From positions 1 through 64,000 of the forward strand of contig JAKLKC010000025.1 of NCBI GenBank assembly GCA_023150875.1: a stretch of 64,000 nt of DNA, read 5' to 3'. The position numbers and the translations under genes are program-made. How positions within the stretch are numbered: the first letter of the stretch is position 1; every line of letters starts with the position of its first letter. Positions 41,529 to 50,625 of this stretch are shown in pieces. A model generated the notes under the pieces. It saw only the letters and a program-made list of their open reading frames with translations, had not been told where the DNA came from and did no database searches. Source of the stretch: Myxococcota bacterium (GTDB lineage: Bacteria > Myxococcota_A > UBA796 > UBA9615 > JAKLKC01).

Positions 41529-41936
41529 TCACATCGCGCCGCGGATCTTCTCCGCCTGCGCCCGGAGGTCCGCGGGATCGGCGGGGCGGGGGCACCAGGG
41601 GAGGCGGACGTCGTCGTCCTCGTAGCGGGGGATCACGTGGAAGTGGATGTGGAAGACCGACTGGAAGGCGGCGGCTCCCGAGGACTGGACCAGGTTCACG
41701 CCGTCGGCGGCGAGGGCCGTGCGGGCGGCGCCCGCGACGCGCTGGGCGACCTTCGCCACGTGGGCGAGAACCTCGGGGTCGATGTCGTGGATGTCCCGGA
41801 AGTGGCTTCGGGGGATCACCAGGGCGTGGCCCCGGGTGCCGGGGTTGATGTCCATGAAGGCGATGGCGCCCTCGTCCTCATAGATCCGGGTCGAGGGGAT
41901 CGCCCCCGAGACGATGCCGCAGAAGATGCAGTCCAT
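41529..41936 (-). CDS. HIT-family nucleotide hydrolase (Hint/HinT-like)
   Basis: A 135-aa protein with the histidine triad HIHFH (His96, His98, His100) and the N-terminal CIFC motif (Cys3, Cys6) of zinc-binding HIT proteins. The family hydrolyses purine nucleoside phosphoramidates or adenylated substrates. Length and motif spacing are normal. It stands alone on the minus strand, 88 nt after the start-proximal end of the next minus-strand unit. Confidence 0.93.
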   Translation of the reverse strand: MDCIFCGIVSGAIPSTRIYEDEGAIAFMDINPGTRGHALVIPRSHFRDIHDIDPEVLAHVAKVAQRVAGAARTALAADGVNLVQSSGAAAFQSVFHIHFHVIPRYEDDDVRLPWCPRPADPADLRAQAEKIRGAM

Positions 41937-42024
41937 GGGATCCCTCCGGGTCCGCCGGCGCGGCGGCGCCCACAGTTCTAGGCGCGAGCACGGGGTCTTG
42001 GGAAGCCCCCTACCGTCCGGGCCC

Positions 42025-43161
42025 TCAGCCCGCGCTCGCGGCCAGCCAGGCGGCTACCCCGTATCCTCCCGCGCCCAGGAGGGCCGCCACGGGGAGCGTC
42101 ACGATCCAGGCGAGGCCGATGTCCCGCAGCGAGCGGCGGTCGAGGGTGCCGCGGACGACGCCGGCGCCGAAGATGCCGCCCGTCGCCACGTGGGTGGTGG
42201 ACATCGGGAGCCCCTGGACGGCGCCCACGGTCACCAGGGCCGCCGTGACGAGGTTCGCGGCGAAGCCCTCCCGGTCGTCCATCGGCGTGACCCCCTCGGC
42301 AAGCGCCCGGGTGACGCGCTGCCCCGCCAGGAGGCTCCCCGCCACCATGGCCCCCGCGACGACGGCAAAGAGGACCGGGGAGGGCACCGCGGGAGCCCCG
42401 CCCAGGGTGGAGGCCAGCAGGGCGAGGCCCACGATCTTCGGGGCGTCGTTCATCCCGCGGGCGAGGCTGGTGGCCCCGCTGGTGGCCCAATGGAGGTGGG
42501 CCAGGGTCACCCGCAGGGCCCGGGGACGCTCCGCGGCGCACCGCTCCGCCGGCGCCGAGAAGATCCTCAGACCCACCGGGGCCACGGCGACCGCCTGCGC
42601 CGCGCCCGATCCCGCCAGGGCGACTCCGTTCTCCGCCTCGGCGCAGAGGCAGTCGGGCGGTGCCTCCCGCCCCGGGCGAGCCCGCGACGCCCGCAGGAGG
42701 GCGCCCGTGAGGAGCAGGGAGACGAGGGGCGAGAGGAGCAGCGGCAGGAAGACCGCCCCGCCGATGGCGCTCCACCGCACCGCGGACGCCCCCTGGGCCA
42801 GCGTGGCGACGCCCAGGGCCGAGCCGACGAGGGCGTGGGTGGTGGACACGGGGAGCCCCGCCCGGGTGGCGAAGACCACCCACACCGCCGCCCCCGCGAG
42901 GGAGGCCAGGGCGGCGAGGAAGGTCGGACTCGAACCGCCGGCGAGGAGCCCGCCCCCGAAGGTGGCCAGCATGGCCCCCCCGAAGACGGCCCCGAGCACG
43001 CCACCCGCCCCCGTCCACAGGGCTCCCCAGGCGATGGCGCGCCGGTAGTCGGTGACGCCGCTGCCCGCCAGGGTCGCGATCCCCTTGGACACGTCGTTGG
43101 CGCCGTTGGCGTAGGCGAGTCCCGCCGCGACGAGGGAGATCGCCAGGACCGATCCGCTCAC
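42025..43161 (-). CDS. pit: Pit-family inorganic phosphate transporter
   Basis: Encodes 378 aa from GTG 43161. Two repeats carry the PHO4 signatures: AYANGANDVSKGIATLAGSG near the N-terminus and GMNDAPKIVGLALL in the second half; each is followed by PVSTTHALVGSALG or PMSTTHVATGGIFG. About ten hydrophobic helices are visible, with a short cytoplasmic loop containing cysteines (CLCAEAE). It should import phosphate (and, unavoidably, arsenate) with protons or Na+. It lies 55 nt after the ArsM-like gene on the same strand. Confidence 0.9.
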   Translation of the reverse strand: MSGSVLAISLVAAGLAYANGANDVSKGIATLAGSGVTDYRRAIAWGALWTGAGGVLGAVFGGAMLATFGGGLLAGGSSPTFLAALASLAGAAVWVVFATRAGLPVSTTHALVGSALGVATLAQGASAVRWSAIGGAVFLPLLLSPLVSLLLTGALLRASRARPGREAPPDCLCAEAENGVALAGSGAAQAVAVAPVGLRIFSAPAERCAAERPRALRVTLAHLHWATSGATSLARGMNDAPKIVGLALLASTLGGAPAVPSPVLFAVVAGAMVAGSLLAGQRVTRALAEGVTPMDDREGFAANLVTAALVTVGAVQGLPMSTTHVATGGIFGAGVVRGTLDRRSLRDIGLAWIVTLPVAALLGAGGYGVAAWLAASAG

Positions 43162-43216
43162 CGCCTCGCCCTCCCCGCGGCCCGGTCTCGCGGCGCCGGA
43201 GCGACGCTCGCCCGCA

Positions 43217-44404
43217 TCAGCAGCACCCTCCCTCGCCATCCGCGCCCGGGGCGCAGGCGGACCGGGCCTCGGTGGTCGTCCGATGCTCGGCGCCCTTGGT
43301 CTCGCGCGGATCCCGTAGGAGGCCCATGGCGTTGCAGGGGAAGGGAGGGGAGTCCTCCAGATCGGGCAGCACCAGGGGCGGCACCGGCTCGACGTGCCCG
43401 CGGTAGGGCTCCCTGGAGTAGATGGCAAAGGTCTTGTCGCACACCGCCGTGCGCGCGCCCCGCCTCAGCACGTGCCCGTCGTCGTCCCGGACCTCCAGGA
43501 AGGGGCCCTTGTAGATCACGGCCTGCCTGCGGTCGATGCAGGGGCCGTCCTTGCCCTTGTAGGCGACCACCGTGACGCTCCGGAACTCGATGCCTTCCAC
43601 GCTCCGCCAGGGCTCGGCGTCCCGGGCGACGACCTCGATGCCGTAGAAGCCCGCCTCCTCGAATGCCTCCAGGAAGCGGTCCTCGCGGAAGGCGCCGGAC
43701 ACGCAGCCGCTCCAGAGTTCGGGATCGTTCGCCAGGTGTTCCGGCACGTCCTCGTCGCCGACGATGTCCGAGATCACCGCGCGCCCGCCCCGCCGGAGCA
43801 CACGCAGGATCTCCCCGAACAGCCTCCGCTTGTCCTCGGGGCGGACCAGGTTCAGCACGCAGTTCGAGACCACCACGTCCACCGAGTCCGCCTCGACCAG
43901 GGGCGCTTCCCTCCGGATCCGTGCCACCTCGGCGTCCATGTGCGCGAGACGCTCCACGGAACCCACCGGGTGCTCCCCCAGCCAGGCGTCCAGGCGGTCC
44001 AGGTCCAGGGCGAGGTCCTGGATCCGCCCCCGCCGGAACTCCACGTTGGCGAAGCCCACCCTCTCCGCGACCACGGGCGTGGAGCGGCGAGCCAGCGCCA
44101 GCATCTCTTCGTTCACGTCGACGCCGATCACCCGGCCCCGGGGACCCACCACCTGGCTGGCGATGAAGCAGATCTTCCCCGCTCCCGAGCCCAGGTCCAG
44201 CACCGTCTCCCCCTCCCGCAGCCGCGCCGACGGATCGCCGCATCCGTAGTCCCGCTCCAGCACCTCCCGTGGGATCGCCTGGAGGAGGGCGGGATCGTAC
44301 CGCGTGGGGCAGCAGAGGCTCTCCTCGCGGGCGCGGGCCGCCTCGGTGTAGCGCGCGCGGACGGCACCCTCGATGTCGAGGGGGGGATCGGTCGTGCTGG
44401 ACAT
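43217..44404 (-). CDS. arsM: ArsM-like arsenite S-adenosylmethionine methyltransferase
   Basis: A 395-aa methyltransferase; ATG 44404 follows GGAGGTGG. SAM motif I is VLDLGSGAGK (68-77). The As(III)-binding cysteines of ArsM are all present: CC at 31-32, YGCG (Cys55), VVSNCVLNL (Cys182) and SGCVSG (Cys234). A C-terminal extension (about 285-395) has further cysteines and ends in CC, like longer proteobacterial ArsM proteins. It should methylate arsenite to volatile or less toxic species. Being next to a phosphate transporter, which also takes in arsenate, fits a detoxification role. No arsR is seen. Confidence 0.82.
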   Translation of the reverse strand: MSSTTDPPLDIEGAVRARYTEAARAREESLCCPTRYDPALLQAIPREVLERDYGCGDPSARLREGETVLDLGSGAGKICFIASQVVGPRGRVIGVDVNEEMLALARRSTPVVAERVGFANVEFRRGRIQDLALDLDRLDAWLGEHPVGSVERLAHMDAEVARIRREAPLVEADSVDVVVSNCVLNLVRPEDKRRLFGEILRVLRRGGRAVISDIVGDEDVPEHLANDPELWSGCVSGAFREDRFLEAFEEAGFYGIEVVARDAEPWRSVEGIEFRSVTVVAYKGKDGPCIDRRQAVIYKGPFLEVRDDDGHVLRRGARTAVCDKTFAIYSREPYRGHVEPVPPLVLPDLEDSPPFPCNAMGLLRDPRETKGAEHRTTTEARSACAPGADGEGGCC

Positions 44405-44661
44405 GGGCTCCACCTCCCGTTCGGATCGACGCACTCTACGCGATCTCGGGCCGGCGCACGGCCGCCGGTCCGCCCGCGACGGTGCCCTCCACCCAGCAGC
44501 GTCTCCGGAGCGTTCCGCGCGTTACACGGCGCACGCGAGAAATCCGGGACGGGCCCACCCTGGCCGCCGAAGGCGCGGACCCTTCCACCCCGGCGCACCC
44601 CCTCCGCCGGGTGCGGACCCGCTCCGAGGCCATCGCCCCCTCGCTCTGGGCCCGAGGCGGG

Positions 44662-44892
44662 TCAGCGCTTCCAGCCGCGGAACTTCTCGAGGAGTTCGTC
44701 GCGTACCACGGGCGGGATCGGGTCCGCCGGCAACTTCCCGAGCGTCTCGATCGCCAGCTTCCGGTCGTGGAGGAACGCTCGGCAGTGGCGGCACATCCCG
44801 ACGTGGAGACGGAATCGCACCCGGTCCCACAGGCTGAGACGACCTTCCAGGTAGTCCGTGACGAGCTCGGTCAGCTCCTGGCAAGTCAACAT
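44662..44892 (-). CDS. Zinc-finger anti-sigma factor (ZAS-like)
   Basis: Encodes 76 aa from ATG 44892. The HVGMCRHC motif (His30, Cys34, Cys37) is the H-x3-C-x2-C signature of ZAS-type anti-sigma factors. It lacks a transmembrane helix, so it is cytoplasmic and may sense redox or metal state. The gene follows the ECF sigma gene after 5 nt and should hold that sigma factor inactive. Confidence 0.8.
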   Translation of the reverse strand: MLTCQELTELVTDYLEGRLSLWDRVRFRLHVGMCRHCRAFLHDRKLAIETLGKLPADPIPPVVRDELLEKFRGWKR

Positions 44893-44897
44893 GGCAC

Positions 44898-45605
44898 CTA
44901 CTCTTCCTCCAGGCACCGATCCAGGGCGCGGTGCAGGGCAGATCGGGCGCGGTGTAGTAGCACTCGTTGGTTGGTATCGGCGATCTCCAGGATGTTACAC
45001 ACCTCGTCGGCCGACACCCCTTCGATGTCCCGCAGCACGAGCACGGCCCGCTGGCGGGCGGGCAGGTCCTCGACGGCCTGCTCCAGCCGCCCTCGAGCCT
45101 CCTCGCGCAGCAGGAGGGTTTCCGGCGTGTCGTCCTCCCACCGCCGGGGCGGGTCCGCCCACATCCCGTCGGACCCGAAGCGCGAGGGGTCGACCGCCGG
45201 CTCGCCCACGTCGTCGAGGCCCGGGAGTCCCGAGAATGGCACCGACCTCGCCTCGCGGACCCCGCGGGTCTTCGCCCGGTTGACCAGGATCCGGAAGATC
45301 CACGTCTTGATGGCCGACCGCCCCTCGAAGCCGCGAAGCCCGTCCAGCACGCCGACCCAGGTGTCCTGGACGACTTCCTCAGCCGTCGCCTGGTCCTTCA
45401 CGAAGGTCCGGGCGAGACGGACGAGCCGGCCGTGGAACCCATCGATGAGCCCCGCGAAGGCAGCCTCGTCTCCCGCGAGCAGACGCTCGATCAGCGCGGC
45501 GTCCTCCGGCGTCGCGGAGTCCGCACCCCCGGTCGCCCGGTGGACCCCGACCTTGGCAGGCGGGTTCCTCGGGGTGGCTCCGCGGATGTCGTCGCTCCGG
45601 TCCAT
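44898..45605 (-). CDS. ECF-type RNA polymerase sigma factor
   Basis: A 235-aa sigma-70-family protein. Region 2 has the block KDQATAEEVVQDTWVGVLDG and a -10-recognition helix with WIFRILVNRAK; region 4 has EDLPARQRAVLVLRDIEG and the helix-turn-helix VSADEVCNILEIADTNQRVL. A linker of about 45 residues lies between them. The first 30 residues are a disordered lead; a later start is possible. It is paired with the ZAS-like anti-sigma gene 5 nt downstream, and is divergent from two plus-strand genes that may be its targets. Confidence 0.92.
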   Translation of the reverse strand: MDRSDDIRGATPRNPPAKVGVHRATGGADSATPEDAALIERLLAGDEAAFAGLIDGFHGRLVRLARTFVKDQATAEEVVQDTWVGVLDGLRGFEGRSAIKTWIFRILVNRAKTRGVREARSVPFSGLPGLDDVGEPAVDPSRFGSDGMWADPPRRWEDDTPETLLLREEARGRLEQAVEDLPARQRAVLVLRDIEGVSADEVCNILEIADTNQRVLLHRARSALHRALDRCLEEE

Positions 45606-45811
45606 GCTGTCCTGAAAGCCCCCGAAGCCCCTCGCCCGGGGGCACCGCGTAGACTTGCATCACGCGGGCCCTCCTGTCCATCGGGGCCGGTCTTCGAGGG
45701 GATTCGAGATCGCGGCGTAACACTCGCCCCCCTCGCCGGACGTTGCATCGTGGGCGGCGGTTCGGGACCGACGCCGTGAACCAACCGACGGAAAAAGAGA
45801 AGGAGTCCGCC

Positions 45812-46261
45812 ATGTTCGACAAGATCGACTTCGGTCGCACCATCCTCGCCGGGCTCGCCGGCACCGCCGCGATGACCGCGCTCATGCTCGCCGCCCCGAT
45901 GATGGGCATGCCCCCCATGAACATCGGCGAGATGCTGGGCTCGATGCTCGGCGGCGTCGTCGCCCTCGGGTGGGCCGCCCACTTCATGATCGGCGTCGCG
46001 CTCGCCGGGGTCTACGCTGCGGCCTTCGCCCACCGCCTGCCGGGGCCCGTCGCGGTCCGCGGCGCGCTCTACGGCATCGGGCCGTGGCTGCTCGCGCAGG
46101 TCGTCGTGATGCCGATGATGGGCGCCGGCCTGTTCAGTGGCTCCGCCCTCGTCGCGGCGGGCAGCCTCATGGGCCACCTGGTGTACGGCGCGGTGGTCGG
46201 GACCGTGTACGGGCACACCGCGACCGCCCACGAGGGCCACGCGGTGCGCGGGCACGCCTGA
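45812..46261 (+). CDS. Small multi-helix membrane protein (DUF6789-like)
   Basis: Encodes 149 aa from ATG 45812, with AAGGAG 7 nt upstream; GTG 45776 is an in-frame alternative. Four hydrophobic helices rich in Ala, Met and Gly are present, with LAGLAGTAAMTALMLAAPMM near the N-terminus as in DUF6789 proteins. A His-containing tail (HTATAHEGHAVRGHA) could bind metal. It is divergent from the ECF sigma gene; GTAAC (45717-45721) and CGTT (45741-45744) upstream resemble an ECF promoter but with a longer spacer. Confidence 0.65.
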   Translation: MFDKIDFGRTILAGLAGTAAMTALMLAAPMMGMPPMNIGEMLGSMLGGVVALGWAAHFMIGVALAGVYAAAFAHRLPGPVAVRGALYGIGPWLLAQVVVMPMMGAGLFSGSALVAAGSLMGHLVYGAVVGTVYGHTATAHEGHAVRGHA

Positions 46262-46298
46262 ACCTCGTCCACCGCGACAGGTCAAGGAGGAGGTCGGG

Positions 46299-47183
46299 AT
46301 GCGGTCCAACGCCACGACGGATGACACCCCGGGAGCGCTCGTTCGCGGATCCCGTTCGCGGGAACGGCGGCGGACGCTGCCCCTCCTCGTGCTCGTCGTC
46401 GCCGCCCTCGCCGGCGTCGCGCTCCGGGCGGGCCTCGCCCGGGCGGGCGCCGGGGAGGGCGCCGCGGACTCCTGTACGACCTTCGACCAGGAGCACGCCG
46501 CTTGGACCCACCTGCTCGGCAAGCATGTGCGTGACGGCGTCGTCGACTACACGGGCTGGAAGCGGGCCGGGGAGGGGGATCTCGACGCCTACCTCGGGTC
46601 GCTCCAGTCCGTGTGCCTGGGCCACTACGACAGCTGGACGCGCGCGCAGAAGCTCGCCTTCTGGATCAACGGATACAACGCCTACACGGTCCGGCTGGTC
46701 CTGAGACACCACCCGCTCAGGTCCATCCGGGACGTCGGGCAGCAGCCGGGAGCGCTCTTCGGGGAGGGCTTCATCCCGATGGAGAAGCTCCGCGGAAGGA
46801 CGCTCTCCCTCAACGACATCGAGCACGAGATCCTCCGCAAGGAGCTGCGGGAGCCCCGCATCCACTTCGCGATCGTCTGCGCCTCGAAGGGCTGCCCCGC
46901 CCTGCGCCCCGAGGCGTATCGAGCCGGGACGCTGGACCGCCAGCTCGAAGACGCGGCGCGGGGGTTCCTGCGCGACGGGACCCGGAACCGCTTCGACGGC
47001 GCGGCGCGGACGCTGCGGCTGTCGTCCATCTTCGACTGGTTCCGCGATGACTTCGCGGGCGCGGCCGGGAGCGTGCAGGCGTTCGTCGCCCGCTACGCCG
47101 ACGAGCCCACCGCCCGCGCCATCGGGGCCGGCGGCGTCCGCGTGGAGTTCCTGGACTACGACTGGTCCTTGAACGGGAGGTAG
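46299..47183 (+). CDS. DUF547 domain protein, exported
   Basis: A 294-aa product; ATG 46299 has an AAGGAGGAGG site. After a charged cytoplasmic lead comes one hydrophobic segment (about 28-50), then a DUF547 domain with KLAFWINGYNAYTVRLVL, LNDIEHEILRK and IVCASKGCPALRPEAY, the three conserved blocks of that family. DUF547 has a papain-like fold in some predictions; its reaction is not established. It follows the small membrane protein after 37 nt and is probably co-transcribed with it under the divergent sigma factor. Confidence 0.85.
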   Translation: MRSNATTDDTPGALVRGSRSRERRRTLPLLVLVVAALAGVALRAGLARAGAGEGAADSCTTFDQEHAAWTHLLGKHVRDGVVDYTGWKRAGEGDLDAYLGSLQSVCLGHYDSWTRAQKLAFWINGYNAYTVRLVLRHHPLRSIRDVGQQPGALFGEGFIPMEKLRGRTLSLNDIEHEILRKELREPRIHFAIVCASKGCPALRPEAYRAGTLDRQLEDAARGFLRDGTRNRFDGAARTLRLSSIFDWFRDDFAGAAGSVQAFVARYADEPTARAIGAGGVRVEFLDYDWSLNGR

Positions 47184-47352
47184 GGATGACCCGCGGGGGC
47201 GGCGTGGCGCTCGGCGGAGCACCCCGTGGTGGTCGTCTCGCTCAAGACCGTGGAATAGCCGCGCGGTGGCGGCGCCCTTGCCTCCGCCGGGGCGCCCCGC
47301 CACACTGGCGCGCCGGCCCGGCCGCGGGGGGGCGGAGCCGGCGGAGACGACC

Positions 47353-47808
47353 GTGAGAACCATCCTTGGCATCCCCTTCCGGGGGCTCGCGCTCGCGGGC
47401 TGCCTGCTCCTCGCCGCCTGCGGCGGCGGAGCGGAACCGTCCCCCCCGGCGGACCCGCCGGCCGCCCCTCCCGCCGCGCCCGCCGGGCCCGCCGAGGCCA
47501 TGGGCGCGGCCGTGAAGGAGTGCGAGGACCTGTGCGAGGAGATGGCCCGGAAGGCCGAGGCCTGCCTGACCGAGTCGGGCCGCGCCTGGGGCCCCGACGC
47601 CGCCGGGGAGGGCGGGGACTCCCTCTCGTCCCGGGAGGGCTTCGTCTCGGGCTGCCGCGGGCAGATGATCGGCGACATGGGCGCCGCCGCCTGCGCTTCC
47701 GCCCGGGCCTCCCTCGCCGCCGGCCGCCTGGGCTGCGAGTTCATCTCGCCCCGCCTCTGGGGAGGGAGCCTGCCGTCGGGATCGCCCCTCGCCGCGCCGC
47801 CGGGCTGA
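47353..47808 (+). CDS. Small cysteine-containing lipoprotein
   Basis: About 151 aa from GTG 47353. The leader ends LLLAAC (lipidated Cys23), followed by a Gly/Pro/Ala spacer and a domain with Cys in CEDLCEEMARKAEACL, SGC, AAC and GC. The pattern of paired cysteines on helices suggests a disulfide-stabilised helical bundle. No known family is recognised; it resembles other small Cys-rich lipoproteins of myxobacteria, including that at 14086-14403 (C-x3-C spacing). Confidence 0.6.
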   Translation: MRTILGIPFRGLALAGCLLLAACGGGAEPSPPADPPAAPPAAPAGPAEAMGAAVKECEDLCEEMARKAEACLTESGRAWGPDAAGEGGDSLSSREGFVSGCRGQMIGDMGAAACASARASLAAGRLGCEFISPRLWGGSLPSGSPLAAPPG

Positions 47809-47889
47809 TCCCGGCGGTCTCTGGTCCCCCCTCGCTTCCTCGCGCCCGCGCCGGCCTGCTATGCTGCCTCCTCGTTGGAGGCCGCGCCC

Positions 47890-48573
47890 GTGAACCCCGT
47901 CCCCCGCCCGAGCCTCGCCCGAGCCCTCGCCCCGGCGGCCCTCGCCGCCCTGGCGTGGGGTTGCCAGTACGAGCTGCCGGGCCTCGATGGCCCCCCCGAG
48001 GCCGACGCCGCGCGGGTCCCCCCGGTGGAGACCGACGTCGACATCGAGGGCTACGTCTTCACCCTGGTCACCTTCGACGAGGAGGACGCCGCCAACGGCC
48101 GCTACGAGTGCTACGTCACCGAGTCCTTCGAGGGTCGCAGGCGCGACGACATCGCCAGCAACTCCTGCCGGGGCTGCGATCGCTACTACCGCGTCAAGCT
48201 CTACCTGCTCACCGACGCCGAGAGCGATCCCTGCGGCCTCGCCGACGTGTTCCCCTTCATGTCCTCCGAGGGCCGCACCTCGAACATCGGGCTCACCCCC
48301 ATCGCCGACGCCGACGGGAGCTTCTCGTGGCTCGGGAACTACGGGATCACCGACCTGTTGTACACCGACTGGACCCCCGGGGGCGAGAACGCCGGCTCGG
48401 ACTACGGCTTCCTGATGTACGGCATCCCCGACGGCGAGGCCCTGGAGGGGGAGCACTACCTGGCCGGGGAGTGGGGCTACTTCGGCTACTACTACTACCG
48501 CCTGAACACCGACGCCGTGGACGAGGGCACGGTCTACTCGACGCCCCAGGCGCTGGTGGGGACCTACAACTGA
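47890..48573 (+). CDS. Lipoprotein of the C...CxxC...C family
   Basis: A 227-aa lipoprotein; GTG 47890 has GGAGG upstream and the leader ends AWGC (Cys25). The mature domain has C, then CRGC, then C, in the same order as the 9929 and 10865 products, plus TDWTPGGEN and a Tyr-rich strand FGYYYYRL near the end. Its TGA overlaps the ATG of the next gene, which encodes a diverged relative. The function is unknown; the pair may act together at the outer membrane. Confidence 0.65.
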   Translation: MNPVPRPSLARALAPAALAALAWGCQYELPGLDGPPEADAARVPPVETDVDIEGYVFTLVTFDEEDAANGRYECYVTESFEGRRRDDIASNSCRGCDRYYRVKLYLLTDAESDPCGLADVFPFMSSEGRTSNIGLTPIADADGSFSWLGNYGITDLLYTDWTPGGENAGSDYGFLMYGIPDGEALEGEHYLAGEWGYFGYYYYRLNTDAVDEGTVYSTPQALVGTYN

Positions 48574-49199
48574 TGCGCGCCCAGGGCCTCGTCCTGGCCG
48601 CCGCGCTGCTCGCCCTCGCCCCGGGCGCGGGGGGATGCGGGCCCCGCCAGGCCCCGGACGAGCCCGCCACCGAGGCCGCCTTCCTCACCCTCCAGGGCTG
48701 GATCTCCCTCGCCGGCGGCGACCTCTCGGGCTACCTCCGGTGGGACTGGATCGCCGACGACCCCGGGGAGTACGCCGATCCCCGGAGCGTCTGCGAGCGC
48801 TGGGACCAGGTCACGGGCGCGAGGGACCAGTCGATCCTCGCCGCCGAGTGCCCGGGGTGCGTCGAGGGGCTGGTCCTGGACACCGCCCGGGTGTCCACGA
48901 CCTGCGCCGGGGAGCTGGGCGAGTTCGCGGGCCCCTCGGACTGGCGGATCGGTTTCGCCCCCCTCGATCCCCAGGACGACCTCGGCGGGAGGCTGGCGGA
49001 CGAGGGCTTCACCCACCTAGTATACTCCGACTGGGCGCCCGAGGGCACCCTGGACTCCATGGAGGCGGTCTTCGCCGCCTATCCCATCGTCTGGACGGGC
49101 CCCCAGGGGTCGCCCGGGAGCGACGACGGCACGGAGCTGTCGGGGGACTTCGAGCTCTACGCGCTCTGGTACTGGTCCCTCGGCGCGGAGGAGGGCTGA
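48573..49199 (+). CDS. Lipoprotein of the C...CxxC...C family, second copy
   Basis: Encodes 208 aa; ATG 48573 overlaps the previous stop (TGATG). The leader ends GAGGC (Cys22). The mature part has Cys, then CPGC, then Cys, and SDWAPEGTL, aligning with the previous product's TDWTPGGEN and with its aromatic end (YALWYWSL). Tandem duplication followed by divergence is likely. No known domain is recognised. Confidence 0.65.
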   Translation: MRAQGLVLAAALLALAPGAGGCGPRQAPDEPATEAAFLTLQGWISLAGGDLSGYLRWDWIADDPGEYADPRSVCERWDQVTGARDQSILAAECPGCVEGLVLDTARVSTTCAGELGEFAGPSDWRIGFAPLDPQDDLGGRLADEGFTHLVYSDWAPEGTLDSMEAVFAAYPIVWTGPQGSPGSDDGTELSGDFELYALWYWSLGAEEG

Positions 49200-49251
49200 C
49201 GACCGCGCCCGCCCCGGGACCGGCCCCGGCGGGGCGCCCGAGCCACCCGCG

Positions 49252-49962
49252 ATGCGCGCACCGCTGAAAACGCTCCGGGGTCCACTCCCCGGGCTGGCCG
49301 TCGCCCTGGCCCTGGCCGCGGGGACGGCCCACGCCGGGACGCCCCCCGCTCCCCGCGCCCCGGCGACCGTGGCGCCCCCCGAGCCCCAGCCGGTGCCCGT
49401 GACCCTGGGGTCCGTCACCGCCCTCGCCCGGGAGGCGGGGTGGCCCACCGCCGTCGAGGTGTCCAAGGGCGCGGTGCGGATCGGGATCCGGGGGGAGAAC
49501 GTGGAGTTCGACCTCTTCGTCCAGCCCGCGTCCGCCGCGGACGCCCGGGGGGTGCAGCTCGTCACCTTCGCCGTCCCCCAGGTGGCCATCGTCCCCGGGG
49601 ATCACGCGCTGATCGACGAGGTGCTCCAGCGGCTGATGACCCTGAACTGGGAGCGGGTGGTGGGGCACTGGTCGTGGGACCGCCGGGACGGCGAGATCCG
49701 CTTCGAGTACGTCCTGCTCACCGCGGATCCCCTGGGGCTCGGCGAGTTCGTCGCCGCCGCCGAGAGGGTGGCGACCACCGTGGACGACGACATCCTCAAG
49801 ATCTACCAGGCCCTGGGGGCGCAGACCCCGCCCACCACCACGGCGGGGCTCGCCATCGAGAGGGGCGAGGCCCCCGCCCGACCTCCCCTGCCCCGCGCCC
49901 GCCTGCCCCGGCCTCCTCCCCCGCCGCCCCGCGCCGATGAGGATGGCGATCCACCGGACTGA
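49252..49962 (+). CDS. Exported protein with YbjN/secretion-chaperone-like fold
   Basis: A 236-aa protein with signal peptide (1-29) and a central alpha/beta domain (about 50-190) whose pattern of strand, strand, strand then helix (VEFDLFVQP, VQLVTFAVPQ, LMTLNWERVVGHWSWD, EIRFEYVLL) resembles the YbjN/type III secretion chaperone superfamily. A Pro/Arg-rich tail ends the protein. In other bacteria such domains bind partner proteins. It precedes the LOG-family gene by 20 nt. Confidence 0.55.
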   Translation: MRAPLKTLRGPLPGLAVALALAAGTAHAGTPPAPRAPATVAPPEPQPVPVTLGSVTALAREAGWPTAVEVSKGAVRIGIRGENVEFDLFVQPASAADARGVQLVTFAVPQVAIVPGDHALIDEVLQRLMTLNWERVVGHWSWDRRDGEIRFEYVLLTADPLGLGEFVAAAERVATTVDDDILKIYQALGAQTPPTTTAGLAIERGEAPARPPLPRARLPRPPPPPPRADEDGDPPD

Positions 49963-49982
49963 AGCCCCCGCCCCGAGGTCCC

Positions 49983-50573
49983 ATGGCGATCCGCCGCGTC
50001 TGCGTCTTCTGCGGCTCCAGCCCCGGCCGGAGCCCCCTCTACCTCGACCACGCCCGGCAGGTGGGCACCCTGCTGGCCCGCCGCGGGCTCGGCCTCGTGT
50101 ACGGCGGGGCGAGCGTGGGCCTGATGGGCGCCGTCGCCGACGCGGCGCTGGAGGCGGGGGGCGAGGTCACCGGCGTGATCCCCGAGGGGGTGCTGGCGCG
50201 GGAGGTCGCCCACCGGGGGGTGACCACCCTGCACGTGGTCCCCTCGATGCACGCCCGCAAGGCGAAGATGGCCGCAGCCTCCGACGCCTTCGTCGTCCTC
50301 CCCGGGGGCTTCGGCACCCTGGAGGAGGCCTTCGAGGTCATCACCTGGGGCCAGCTCGGGATCCACCGCAAGCCCGTCGGGTTCCTGGACACCGGGGGCT
50401 TCTACGGCCCGCTCCTCGCCGCCATCGGGCACGCCATGGGCGAGGAGTTCATCTCGCCGGGGCTGCTGTCCCTCTTCGTCACCGCCCCGGACCCCGAGGC
50501 GCTGCTGGACGCCCTGGACGCCTGGCGCCCGAGGGACGTCGGGCCGAAGTGGATGGAGCGCAAGGAGATCTGA
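49983..50573 (+). CDS. LOG-family protein (putative nucleoside 5'-monophosphate phosphoribohydrolase)
   Basis: Encodes 196 aa with the family signature PGGFGTLEE (107-115) and the preceding MHARKAKM segment (89-96), plus the N-terminal VCVFCGSSPG and YGGASVGLMG motifs. LOG proteins cleave nucleoside monophosphates, such as cytokinin ribotides in plants, to base and ribose 5-phosphate; bacterial members often have housekeeping roles. Length and motifs are complete. Confidence 0.93.
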   Translation: MAIRRVCVFCGSSPGRSPLYLDHARQVGTLLARRGLGLVYGGASVGLMGAVADAALEAGGEVTGVIPEGVLAREVAHRGVTTLHVVPSMHARKAKMAAASDAFVVLPGGFGTLEEAFEVITWGQLGIHRKPVGFLDTGGFYGPLLAAIGHAMGEEFISPGLLSLFVTAPDPEALLDALDAWRPRDVGPKWMERKEI

Positions 50574-50625
50574 CCGCCTTCGGGCGGGGCGCCGGGCCCA
50601 CCGTCCGGTTGACACCCGCCCCCCC

